Assembly: GCA_036346405.1 (NCBI GenBank)
Contig: CM070554.1
Span: 40,910,204-40,974,203, forward strand
Reading direction: 5' to 3'
Source of the DNA: Phyllostachys edulis
Taxonomy: Eukaryota; Streptophyta; Magnoliopsida; Poales; Poaceae
DNA length: 64,000 bases
In this document: piece by piece, positions 34,407 through 45,586 of the stretch
Layout: each line of letters begins with the position of its first letter
How positions within the stretch are numbered: position 1 is the first letter of the stretch
Translations under genes and position numbers: made by a program
Notes under the pieces: model-generated
The model's input: only the letters and a program-made list of their open reading frames with translations
What the model was told of the DNA's origin: nothing
Databases searched by the model: none

Positions 34407-37400
34407 TTAATCTTTAAAAATTAGCCCTTCATGATGATCGACGCGTATGTAGCTAGTTTCATCACGTTCTTCTTCCTCGACCCTTATGCCATTTCCGAAA
34501 GGAGGCAACTCGTCAAATTGATTGTATTCTTCCTCGTCCACTACATTCTCAACTCCGACAATCCTCCTTTTTCCATGAAGAACTACATGGCGCTTCTTAT
34601 TTGCCAGGTTGGTTACATAGAAGACTTGAACAACTTGGTTAGCCAAGACGTAATGGTTTGTCTTTGTATCCGATATGTTCGAGGTCCTTGTGTAGTGACG
34701 CCTGCATTTGTCGACCTTCACTGTGGGAGATGGACCCAACGGCACCGAAATAGAGGGATCTTGAAAAGCACGTAGTCGAGCTCCCATATCTCCTCTATTT
34801 GCCTATAGTAGGAGCTCCTCAGCCCATCGGTACTGAATGCATCTATGCAGACATCGCTGTTCTGGTTAGTGCTCTTTATATCCTGAGCCTGCGTATAGAA
34901 TGTGTACCCATTTATGTCGTATCCTCGGCATGTCACAACTGTAAATGTTGACCCTTTTGACAACCATGTCAGCATATCACTTAACGAGCTCCTAGCGAGT
35001 CGCTCCTTCAACCATTGGTTGAACCGTCTGTTGTGTTGTCTCATGATCTAAACATCCGAATGCTCCAAATTCTGTTGTCGAAGCATGTCCTTGTGCTGGT
35101 CGATATACGGGGACACTTCAGTCATGTGTTGCAAGACCGTAAAATGGGCTTGAGCATACGCATCCATATCTAGAGTGATTGCTTTCCTTCCGATGGTCCC
35201 AATACCCTCGAGCCTCCCCTCATAGCGAGATCGAGGCACACCTATCGGTTCGACCTGAACCATGTAATCGACGCAGAACTCAATGACCTCTTCGGTTGCA
35301 TAACCTTCGACGATGCTGCCCTCCGGTCGAGATCGATTCCGTACATAGGACTTGAGAATTCCCATGAACCTCTCGAACGGGTACATGCTACGTAGGAATA
35401 CGGGCCCACACATCTTTATCTCCCTCACAATGTGAACAATGAGATGGACCATGATATCGAAAAACGACGGAGGGAAATACATTTCAAGATCATATAGAGT
35501 CGTCAGCACCTCGTCATGCAGAGCATCTAGTCCTTCGGGATTGATGACCTTCTGAGCAATTGTGTTAAACAAATAACACAGCCTCATGGTTGTCTCTTGG
35601 ATCTTGATCGGCAAAATACTTCTAATTGCAACAAGGAGCATTTGTGTCATCAGCAGATGACAATCATGAGACTTCATGCCAATTAACTTTAAATCTTCCA
35701 TCGAAACAAGTTTCTTCATGTCGGCGGAGTAACCGGACGGAACTTTCACACCATGCAAGCACTGGCATAGTTCAGTTCTCTCGGCCTTGGACAGAGTGTA
35801 ACAAGCAGGGGGAAGGTACGTTCATCCTTTATCGGTCTTTGTTGGTGCTAACTCAGGTTTGATGTCCATATCAACCAAGCCAAGCCGTGCATTGACACCA
35901 TCCTTTGTTTTGTCTCGAATGTTCAGTAAGAGACCAATCAAGCTATCACAGACATTCTTCTCTACGTGCATGACGTCGATGCAGTGGCGAACTTCTAGGT
36001 GCTCCCAATAAGGTAAGTCCCAAAATATTGATCTCTTCTTCCACATGTTCTTCTTACAGGTCCTCGATTTACATTCCTTTCCGAGCACAACATCTAAATC
36101 ATTAACTATATCATAGACCTCTTTTCCACTTAAATGCCTTGGAGCTGAACTGTCATCCTTCTCTCCGTCGAATTGTTTCTTCATCCTGCGGTATGGGTGA
36201 GCCCTCCGAAGGAACCTACAATGACGCATGTACACGATTTTGCGCGAGTGATTCAGCCACATACTCTCGGTATCACCTAAGCAGTGAGTACATGCTTTGG
36301 CCCCTTTTGTACTCTGGCCCGACAGATTAGCAAGGGCAGGATAATCATTTATGGTGGAGAACAACAAGGAACGTAAAGTGAAGTTCTCTCGTTTGTACGC
36401 ATCCCATACCTGTACTCCTTCAATCCACAGTATTTTAGATCTTCCATCAATGGTGCTAGGTACACATCAATATCATTCCCAGGTTGCTTCGGCCCTTGGA
36501 TAAGTATCAGCAACAAAATATACTTCCGTTTCATACACAACCAAGGAGGAAGGTTGTAGATACAGAGCGTCACGGGCTAAGTGCTATGTCGGCTGCTCAA
36601 GTTACCGAAAGGATTCATTCCATCTGTACTCATTCCAAACCTTATATTCATCGGTTCCACACCGAAGTCTGCAAACCTCCTATCGATGTTTCTCGACTAG
36701 ACGGAATCAGCAGAGTGTCTTAGTTTTCCGTCATTCTTATGCTCCTCTGAGTGCCAATGCAGCAGTTTTGCATTCTTTGGGTTTGCAAAAAACTACTTCA
36801 AAAGGGGAATTACAGGAAGATACCACGCCACTTTAGCAGGAGGTCCTTTCTTCACCTCGATTCCCTCGTCGTCATCTGATTGATTCTTACACTTGTATCG
36901 GGATGCGTTGCACACCGGACATACATGCATGTTTGTATACTCGTCACGGTAGAGGATACAGTCGTTCGGACATGCATGTATTCTTTCTACTTCCATTCCC
37001 AATGGACAAAGAACCTTCTTGGCTTTGTAGGTGGTTTTGGGCAACTCGTTTCCCTCCGGAAGCATGTCCGCTAAGAGACCTAACAGCCTCATGAAACTTG
37101 TGTCGGACCAACTGTTGCTTGCCTTTAATTTCAGCAGTTCAAGCACGGATGACAACCTTGTGTATTCCGGCTTGCAGCCCGGGAACAAAGGTTTCTCCAA
37201 GTCCTCCATCAAGCCCCGGAATTGAACATACTCTCTCTCATCACAGTTCCCTTCTGCATCACGAAGCATCTGATCTAGATTGTCATCGTGCAGCCTATCC
37301 GAATCGGAACCACAATCGACATCATCCGGTGGCATATTGATATCGTTGACTTCCTATATAATATGCTCTTCACCGTGACTGGTACAACATGTATAACCCT

Positions 37401-37600
37401 TTTTGAAACCCCTTAGAATCAAGTGTGCTTCGATCTGCGCTTGGTTCTTAAACATCTTCATATTGTCGCAATCAATACATGGACAGTACATATATCCAGC
37501 CCCTTATTCAACATATTCTCCTCAGCAGCTCTTGTAAAAGCACACACACTATTAATGTACTCTTCACTCACACGGTTCTCAGCGTACATCCAGCTTCAGT
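34407..37600 (-). pseudogene. CACTA-2 TNP2-like transposase
   Basis: This is the transposase that would cut and paste CACTA elements. On the minus strand: Transposase-associated domain (about 37600-37380; NRVSEEYINSVCAFTRAA, CPCIDCDNMKMF, and a GGxxKGY block), an open N-terminal block 37335-36793 with Cys motif HACPNDCILYR...CPVCNASRYK, the Transposase_21 core (36573-35822; IYNLPPWLCMKRKY, DIDVYLAPL, NLSGQSTKGAKACTHCL, DLPYWEHLEVRHCIDVMHVEKNV), a DUF4218 block (35758-35048; LKSHDCHLLMTQ, YFPPSFFDIMVHL, MYPFERFMGILK) and a DUF4216 block (35044-34407; GYDINGYTFYT, VVLHGKRRIVGVENVVDEEE). Lesions: stops at 36793-36795, near 36690, at 35822-35824 and 35048-35050, and frame changes near 36410 and 34750. 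Length and order match the family. Confidence 0.9.
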
Positions 37601-38313
37601 CTATCACACGGTTCGTATTGAAAACCCTGGAAATAAATAAAAGGGTGACTTCGAAAGCGTATTTTCTGAGGCTTAATTACGCTTTCCAACAAAGAAAGCG
37701 TATTTTCTCTGAACTAAAGGTGGCTTTTTTTATTTTTACATTTTTCCAGATTTTATTAACTTACATGTGGGCCCTACTTGTCTGTGACTCATTTTTTATT
37801 TCATGATTTTATTTATAAAATCTATGGCGGTCCTACATGTCATAGACTCGTTAGTTTATTAACTAAATGATTAAAAACAGTAGGATTTGAAGCTCAAATT
37901 GGGCTTAGGGTGACATCGCATTGCTAATTGTCATGGCTCGGGGCCCTAAGGTCACCTGAGGCGAACCGATGGTGATGTTCTATGGTGGTGCCATGGGCTT
38001 CACTAGTGATTTCGGCGTAAACGCCTGAAACTACTCAAATTAAAGGATGCTTATGCTCCAGTACCTCACCTCGATCACGAGGAAGGTGTCAATGAAGTCA
38101 GGGAAGGTCCAAGGTGGCTGGTCGTCGATCGGCGAACAGAGGCGATGGCGGCAAGCTTTTTAGTGACAATAGCTGAAATGGACCACACGAGCGGGCTCAG
38201 TGAGGTGAGGCGATACTCAAACCGGGCACGGAGTGGTAATGGACTCACCGGGCTTGGAGATCTCCATGTTACCAGAGCGCCAGAGATGGAGATCAAGAAG
38301 ACTCGCTGGGGAG

Positions 38314-38321
38314 CTATATAT
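38314..38321 (-). promoter_or_regulatory. TATA-like box of CACTA-2 transposase
   Basis: ATATATAG on the minus strand lies just inside the right subterminal array and upstream of the TNP2 gene, where the En/Spm promoter sits. Confidence 0.4.
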
Positions 38322-38344
38322 GTAGATCGCACCGCCTCGTGATG

Positions 38345-38654
38345 AGTTAATTATCACAGACGGTTTTCAACAAAAACCGTCTGTGAAGAGGTCATATCAC
38401 AGACGGTTCATGTTTAAAACCGTATGTGAAGAGGTCATATCATAGACGGTTTTTTGTCAGAACCGTCTGTGATACTTCACAGACGGTTTTAAACATGAAC
38501 TATCTGTGATATGAACTCTTCACAAACGGTTTTTAGCACGCAGAATAACACAGACGGTGGGTAAACAAAAACCGTCTGAGATTGTGTTTAAGATAGACGG
38601 TTTCGATGAACCTTCTATGATCAGGCGTCTAGTATTAGCATTTCTGTAGTAGTG
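38345..38654. repeat. CACTA-2 right subterminal array and terminal repeat
   Basis: Paired TCACAGACGGTT copies in both orientations, at close spacing (38355-38600), end in the terminal complement of CACTACTACAGAAATGC. Confidence 0.9.
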
Positions 38655-39462
38655 ATCGTAGAAGTGAGGCGTCGAGGGCATTGAGGTTGAATAGGTCGAA
38701 TAAGTCTTCGAAGCCCACAACGAAGTGGCCTGGCTCGTGGAAGAAATGCTCCTTCGTGTATCTGACGGTAATTCCAATATCGTACCTCTGCTCTTTGGTC
38801 TTCCGCATGTACCAGACATGCAAAGACCGACAACCTACTCTAGCGCGGGCTAATACTATGTCGGGTTCCAACGGACTTCCGAGGGAGTATTTCAGAGGAT
38901 TGGGAGGTGCCTTAATGTTCTTCGATTTTGATTTGGCCTTAATGACTCGCCCGCTACATATCTTCCCGTGAGATGACTCGGGAACCGATACGGCGACACG
39001 CTTTTGTTGTTCCTTCGGTATTTTCTCCACAGGAACTGATGAGGCGACCTTCTGAAGTGAAGGATGAGGAGGAGTCATCGAGGGTCCTATTGGAGAGGCA
39101 TGGTCGTGTTGAGATCGCGGCACTGTAGGGTCCAGGGCGATGTCCTTCTTGGGCCACTGTATAAAAGGGTATATGGCCTCCCCTAGTGTTCCGATGTCTT
39201 CGTTTAGGCAAATCTCTAGTAGGATGGCCATGAAATTGTCATGTACCATGTCCACCTAGAGCCTGGCATAACCCTGCGCCAGCTGGGCACCATGCAGCAC
39301 TATCCCTTCTTGGTATGGATATGCCATTCCTCGCCAAGTCTCAATAGAAATGGACCCAACCAGACTATCTTAGAGCTTGTAGGGTGCCGGCTCCTACAAA
39401 ATGATACATAATTAGCTAAGGCATCCTACAGGTCTATCTTTGGAGCATTCCAGAGATGTACA
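38655..39462 (-). pseudogene. CACTA-1 second protein, central part
   Basis: A minus-strand open stretch (39255-38635) of about 200 codons belongs to the second protein of CACTA-1. It contains a Pro/Ser-rich linker, SRVIKAK-like basic stretches and a conserved block YTKEHFFHEPGHFVVGFEDL followed by DLFNLNALDASLLR. The last few codons run into CACTA-2 sequence and are not native. The homologous part of CACTA-2 is at about 31070-31990 and more decayed. Upstream (39256-39462) is an intron-like stretch up to the J insertion. Confidence 0.6.
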
Positions 39463-42400
39463 TGTGACATCCTGGGGTATTTAGCTTGTAATGCTTAGCC
39501 ATCCACTTGACTCTAGCATCACAAACCAAATATCCTATGCCTCGGTGTATTATGCACCTCCCAGGAGCGGCACACATACACCCTCACAAACATAAATATC
39601 AATCCATCCACAAGTTAATACAACACCGAAAACTTCATAGTTTACAACATATGACACATACAAGGTTCAATTTCGTACAAAAGCGCCAACTAGCCAAAAA
39701 TCAAGATGATTATCAAGTTCACAGCGGAAATCAGTAAATAAACTGAAATAAAATCATGAATTAACCATTAATAAAGTCCCAATGGCTTACCATAACCCGC
39801 AGGGCAACTGACTGGGTTGAAACCATAGCAAATCGACGTTCATGCGCAATTTTTCCTTACCCGATTCGATCTCAATATCTGCTGTCTAGATTAGTAAATA
39901 AAAGTCAAACAGTGAGTACATAAATGTACTCCGCAAGACTTATGAATAACAAACCAATACATAGCTACATGCAAGCTGAATCAAAGGAGAAGGCTATAGG
40001 GTTCATTTTTAGCATAAAGCAATATTTCAATTTAAATACAATGTAGTAGATTCAAATGGCAAGTGAGCAAATATTTTTAATACTTTAAATAACAGCGATT
40101 AAGTAAATATTAGACAAAATCTAACAACAACAGGTGGCTGCCCCGCAGCTCACAAACATAGCATGAGACCATTCTCAATACCACCCGAACAAGTTTTTAG
40201 TTTAAAATTCCAAAATATTGAGTCTAATTCTTGCGGGAAATAACCAAGCATGTCCATAACCTAGGACGAGGCTATTCAAATAGATTAAACCCTGTAGGGG
40301 TGTACAACTTTACCCACATGTCAGACCGCCTCTTTTGCCTCCGGAATATGCACAATTCCTAAGGTATGCCGGTAAGGCTAAGTCCTACGAGACGTTTCCA
40401 ATATGATGTATTAACTACGAGTCACCTATATGATGGAAACCATACGTTGTGTTGGAGTCATCAGCAGAGAGATAACTTACCGATGCTCCTCGAGGTGGAG
40501 AACCTTGAAAGGAACCCACCCCGTCACACCCAACAACAACAACACATTTCTTTTTATACACAACACACACAACCTCCTGTGACTCGGAGCTAACACACAC
40601 CAAAGTACTAAGTCAAGAGAGGTCCCATATCCCTCTCATGTGGTTGCACACAAAAGTGCTTGGATCACAAGTAATTCGGTCCTTGCTGACTCGGGCACCA
40701 TCCATACAAACCCAACAATCACACCATCCAACCAATGTGCCCAAGTCTAAAATATTTTGTTTTCATTTTTAGTTTTCCAAATATAATAGCACAATGTGCT
40801 GGATATATCATAATAAAAATGATTAATGTGATCGAGGTCATCGACAAAGTCGACAACCGCCCAATCTACCAGAAACTAAGCATTACTAAGCATGACACCG
40901 ATTAAACATAAATAGACCATATAACATCCACCGGGCTCTAATTCACCAGCAGAATTATTAACTTGGGCTAGTGGGAGGGGATGAACAATTTAAGGGAATT
41001 CATGCAATAGGATTAGCTACCTCTAATTGACAAAAGTAACTTGATAAAATAAAGCATGCATACATACAGTTGCAAACAAGATAATAGTTTTGAATATAAT
41101 AGGATCAACATGCATTAATGGAAAAACTACTTGCCTTTGTTTGCTGGAACTCTGGACATTCTCATGATCATTTTGGTTGCACTTCCGCATCATTGTTATC
41201 TAACGATAAAAACCGACAAAACGAAAACATCGAATAAACACCAGAATTTCAAAAGTCTCCAAAAATCATGAAATTAATACAGAAGAAAGATTAAGATTTT
41301 AGATGAATTTAGAGACAAAAATTATTTGATTTGGAGTTAAAATGAATTGGTGAAGAACTTTTGAAATTGAGACTACAACATAAGGTGTACTGTTGTTTAC
41401 TAACTACTGATTTAATTCTTGACTCATGATTCATTTTGAACCTTATAGATTAGATGCTAATGGCTAATAATTATATTTTCTCATCCAATAGTTTAGGCAT
41501 ATGACGAGGCTTTGACCCATTGTTACTTAAGTATAGCAATTCAACCTTGCCTCCCATTAATTCCTACTCTCCTTGAATTAATTGTTAAAAGCTGACCACT
41601 GACCTTGATGAAGTTTCTAACTCTACTTTTATGTTCCTTAGGCTACTAAAGGCTACCAAGCAATGTCAAGCCTATTCTGCTCAACACTTCATCAAAAGAG
41701 TGATTGTTCTCTAATGATTTCAGAAATTCACATCCAATTTGGTTTTTCAGATTTGGATGCTATAGATAGCTAAATGCCCAACCGACCAACTGCACCAAAA
41801 AGACTCTAACTACTCAAATTAGTCTTGATAGCTTAAGTGTTTGAATGGTTAAATGAAACCATACATTTCTAGCTACTGCCTTGATCAATTCATGAGCCCA
41901 AAGATGAATCTGATCATCTAATCTTCAGAATATTGCAACTGTGTATACAACCTACCAAATGATATCTTTCTGAAATAAGGTGTTACTAGCTAATTCCCTT
42001 CAGATTTCAACTTTCAATCTTGCTAACTCACTGTACTGACCTAATTGACATTCCCAAAATTTGGTAGCATTAGACAAAAGATTTTGCAAGAGGGTTACAC
42101 TAATTACACTACAACAAAACTATCACGTCAAGACGTTTTTGTTTTGACGCTTTTATATCCGTCTCTACGCTGAGAAACATCTCGTATGTAAAGACATTTC
42201 TCAAGATGTTTTATATGACGCCACAAAATCTCTTGCCGTAGCATCTCTCCACCTCCCTACTTCTTCGACCTCCCAACCGTGCCCTCCCTCCACGCCCGGT
42301 GGCCGCCCCTCTCTCCACGCTCTTCCTCCACGCTGGCCCGCCGCCTCGCCTCCATGCCCGATCGCGCTGTGTCCTCGTGACGCTTCCTCTACGCTGGCGC

Positions 42401-42721
42401 CAGACTCGCCCACATCCGACGGCCCCTCCTCCGCCCTTCCTCTATGCCTGGCGCTGCGCCCTCGCCTCCACGCCCGGCGGCCACCCCTCCCTCCGCGGCT
42501 CCATAGCCCTTGCGAGTCGTGACATTGCCCGCCGCCACCGCCCGCGCGCTCTCTGTCCGCGCCCTCTCTCCACGCTCGGCAGTCGCCCCTCCCTCGGTGG
42601 CTCCAACGGCGGCGTCGGCACCTCGCGTGGCCTGCGATTCGCTTTTCTGAATTGGCACGATGGGGTTCTAATTTGTGAGGGTTTCATGTGTTTGTTTGTT
42701 TGTGGGGTTTTGGTGCCGCAG

Positions 42722-42941
42722 AACGCGCTGTTGGAGTTTGTGTGGGTATCAGAGGCCAAGGAGCAGGTGGTGGCCGGCACGCTGCACCACCTCACGCTCG
42801 AGGCCATCGTGGCAGGGAGGAAGAAGGTGTATGAGGCCAAGGTCTGGGTCAAGCCGTGGGTCGACTTTAAGGAGCTCCAAGAGTTTCACCACACCAGGGA
42901 CGCCTCGTCCTTCACCAACGCCGACCTCGGCGCTAAGAAAG
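42722..42941 (+). pseudogene. Captured phytocystatin exon
   Basis: The 220-bp segment encodes about 73 residues with cystatin hallmarks: NALLEFV at the start, the reactive-site loop QVVAG, the [10 protein letters not shown] block with the second-hairpin Trp, and FKELQEF, followed by TNADLGAKK as in plant cystatins with a C-terminal extension. Cystatins inhibit papain-type cysteine proteases. It is preceded by an intron-like acceptor (TTTTGGTGCCGCAG) and followed by a donor-like AAAG/GTTCGC. The start before Asn matches the position I recall for the first intron of rice oryzacystatin. The first and last exons are not recognisable here, so the gene is incomplete. The frame is fully open. Confidence 0.85.
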
Positions 42942-44456
42942 GTTCGCACTCGCTGATGAGATTGATGCGGTTCGTGTGTTACCTGGTTGTCGTTTGTGCT
43001 TATTTGCGCTGTGGCGTGCTTGCTTATATTTGATTGCAACGATAGGTGCTTTGGTGAGTAGAAGGTGTTTGTATAAATGCCTATTGAACATTAGTAATAG
43101 CTTGGGACATGGGAATTGCGAACTCTTTCAGTTAGATGGCTATATCTATGCATATTCCTAAATGTTGATAGCTGTGGCATGGCTGACAGATTGTTATTGA
43201 CTCCATTGAGTTTATCAAAATGAACATATGTTGTCACGATCAAGACAAATTTTCATATTGATTGCATATACAGCGGCACATGTTGTGATTTGTTAATGAC
43301 CGTTTTTACGTTTTTCTTAGTTGCTTATAGTGTGTCTAACTCCTTTAACTTACAAAAGTTATTTGAGTTACACTGGTTCCATAACTGCATTTGGATAGTG
43401 GAACTTGGAACGTAAAACCTTTACGTGTTTTTCCTTGTTCAGCTTTGTGGTTAAATAATAACCTTTAGCAACAATTTTATGTTGCTGTGGGTATACATTT
43501 GATCGTATACTGGGGAAGTTGATCCCTGCAAATGTGTCCCTCCTAAACTTTGACACACTTTGTCACCGCTTGATATCTCGCGCTCGATATCTCGCCGCTT
43601 CTACAACTCGCTCAGACCTTACCCACCGAGCACCTAGTCGCCTACTAGTTGCCACTATTTCATATTTTCATGCATTCCACCGAACTAAACCTCACCTGGC
43701 TGCAGCACGACCCAACTGCTATTGTGCTTGGCCTATCACCACACATGCCCATTAAATTGTTGCTCTGTCACACTAGCGCTGCCTTTGCCTAATCGATTGA
43801 TGCACCACAAACCCCCACCACTATGCCTAAATGTTGCCACTTGCCTAGTTGAATATTATTGCTTTGATACATTTTAGAGGTATTTATCTGCAAATTCGCT
43901 GTCTTCTTTTGAAAGAACCAAACTGGTTGTCTTTAAATGATGGAAATTTTTTCTGAGAGATAATATGATCAATGTGCTGTGTTTTTTTTTATCTTCTCCT
44001 GCGTGTTGTTGCCTTTAGTCTAGTGCTATCATAGGGTAGCAAATGCAAAAATTGGGTGAGCTACCATGAAGTGAGGAGTAGGAGATAGTTTTACTGTTTC
44101 TCCTCAGGTTACAATAGCACTCCATTGACATCAATGCATTTGGGGCACCAATTTAAACCCAAGTTATTAGCATGATGTAACTAGAAATAGTGCTCAGCGA
44201 TTCTCACATTTATCCAAGTTCATAATTTTACTTAAGCATTGAAAGAACATGCCTAACTCCTAATCAAGTTTCAAACAATGAAGGCATGATGTTCATCTAA
44301 CACAACACGCAGAGTGATTTTCGATGTAACACTGGATTACACAACTGACGCTAACTGTTGCTACATGCCTACATTAATTCACATTATTTTGGCCTATGGT
44401 TCAAATTGTTCCAATTGTTTGTTAGGTTCTCTTTATTTTTCGATTCCCTTTTGGGG

Positions 44457-44617
44457 TGTTGGTTTGAGGGATCACCTCATCCAAGGATGGGTTGGTCCAT
44501 CATGGGATCATCCCTCAAATTTCGTGGGATGACACAATCCCTCATTTTGTACTAGACTTTTGCTTATGAGAGATAAGTTGGTGATAGACCAACTCATTCC
44601 ATTTTTCAAACCAAGCA
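44457..44617. mobile_element. Possible MITE
   Basis: The ends TGTTGGTTTGA and TCAAACCAAGCA form imperfect terminal inverted repeats about 160 bp apart, and the interior contains GGGAT/ATCCC repeats in both orientations. The style resembles grass hAT-type MITEs. No clear target duplication is seen. Confidence 0.35.
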
Positions 44618-44686
44618 AGTGGATTAGGTTCGGAGCTAGGACTGGACCGTCTATTCATTGCCCGGTTCCTCAAACTAGCACCATCA

Positions 44687-44938
44687 GGAGAGCCCATCCT
44701 GTCCACTTGGAGACCTCTAGTGAGTGCTCATCTCATCCTCTCCCTGTTGTTCACTTACTGGTTGACATGTATTGATTGATATTTGTCCTACAGAGCTGCC
44801 ACCGCTGCCTCGACAGAGCTTCGGCGTCGCCGTCGGGAGAGCCCATCCCGTCCACTTGGAGACCTCTAGTGAGTGCTCATCTCATCCTCTCTCCATTGTT
44901 CCTTTACTGGTTGACATGTATTGATTGATATTTGTCCT
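44687..44938. repeat. 149-bp-period tandem duplication in CACTA-3
   Basis: Copies 44687-44789 and 44836-44938 are near identical ('gtccacttggagacctctag' in both), separated by a 46-bp GC-rich piece. Confidence 0.85.
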
Positions 44939-45413
44939 GCTAATGGTCAGTGCCATTTTTTTATCAAGTCTACATATGATCTTCGTGTATGAATGTATGA
45001 TGGTGAGTCCCTTGCTCTATTTTCACTGAATCATCTAATAACTCAAACAAAACACCGATTTAATATAAGGCTAAGATGCACCTTGTATTCGGGCTTGCAT
45101 TATTTTTTCCCCAACAATAGTATTGTCTTATTTCGATTCTAATTGCAGCTCAATATTTACTCCTTGCGAATACTGATTGTGTAAATGTTTGACTATAGCA
45201 TTATACAACTCATCTTTTCTTTGCAGAAGTCGTATCTTCTTGTTTCGAGAAAGCATGTCTACTTAGTAGTGCTGTCATGCTTGTTCTACCACCCAGTTGT
45301 TTTGCAGAACCATGTGAGCGGGATTACCACCCTGTGAACTAAAGAATTATAGGCACTTAGAAAAAGTGTTTGTGGCTAGCAAACTGCCATAATTTTTAGC
45401 CTAACAATACATA

Positions 45414-45586
45414 ACAGATGCTGCATTATTTGAGGACCCAGCATTCAAGGTTCTGATGGTGGAACTACATGTCATCAGGATCCTATGTAAATGGAATAAT
45501 TATTGAACTTAATGAGAATCCTCAAAGACTACGCTGAAGGTCATGCTAAACTGAGCAATCTAGGTGCAAAGTTCAATCCTCCTGAG
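45414..45586 (+). pseudogene. Ascorbate peroxidase-like C-terminal fragment
   Basis: Two blocks can be read on the plus strand: TDAALFEDPAFK (45414-45449) and KDYAEGHAKLSNLGAKFNPPE (45524-45586, 21 codons). They match, from memory, the C-terminal region of plant plastid-type ascorbate peroxidases, which have ALFEDP and KDYAEAHAKLSNLGAKF in the same order. The sequence between them (about 74 bp) does not encode the expected residues and could be a replaced segment or intron. Only these fragments of the enzyme are present. Confidence 0.65.

Larger units (their letters stand above)
29609..38654 (-). mobile_element. CACTA-2, complete CACTA transposon nested in CACTA-1
   Basis: The termini CACTACTACAGAAA (29609) and its complement (ending 38654) are perfect for 14 bp, with target duplication ATC (29606-29608 and 38655-38657). 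The 9.05-kb element has terminal arrays at both ends, an internal array at 33893-34200, a TNP2-like gene (37600-34407, minus) and a second gene (33178-30290, minus). The insertion site in CACTA-1 equals the sequence CCAGCATCGTA that CACTA-2 itself carries uninterrupted at 31061-31071. Both genes contain stops and frameshifts, so this copy is non-autonomous now. Confidence 0.93.

Noticed and set aside
34431..38342. Plus-strand frames across CACTA-2
   Set aside because: Shadows of the minus-strand transposase, whose residues are clearly recognisable.
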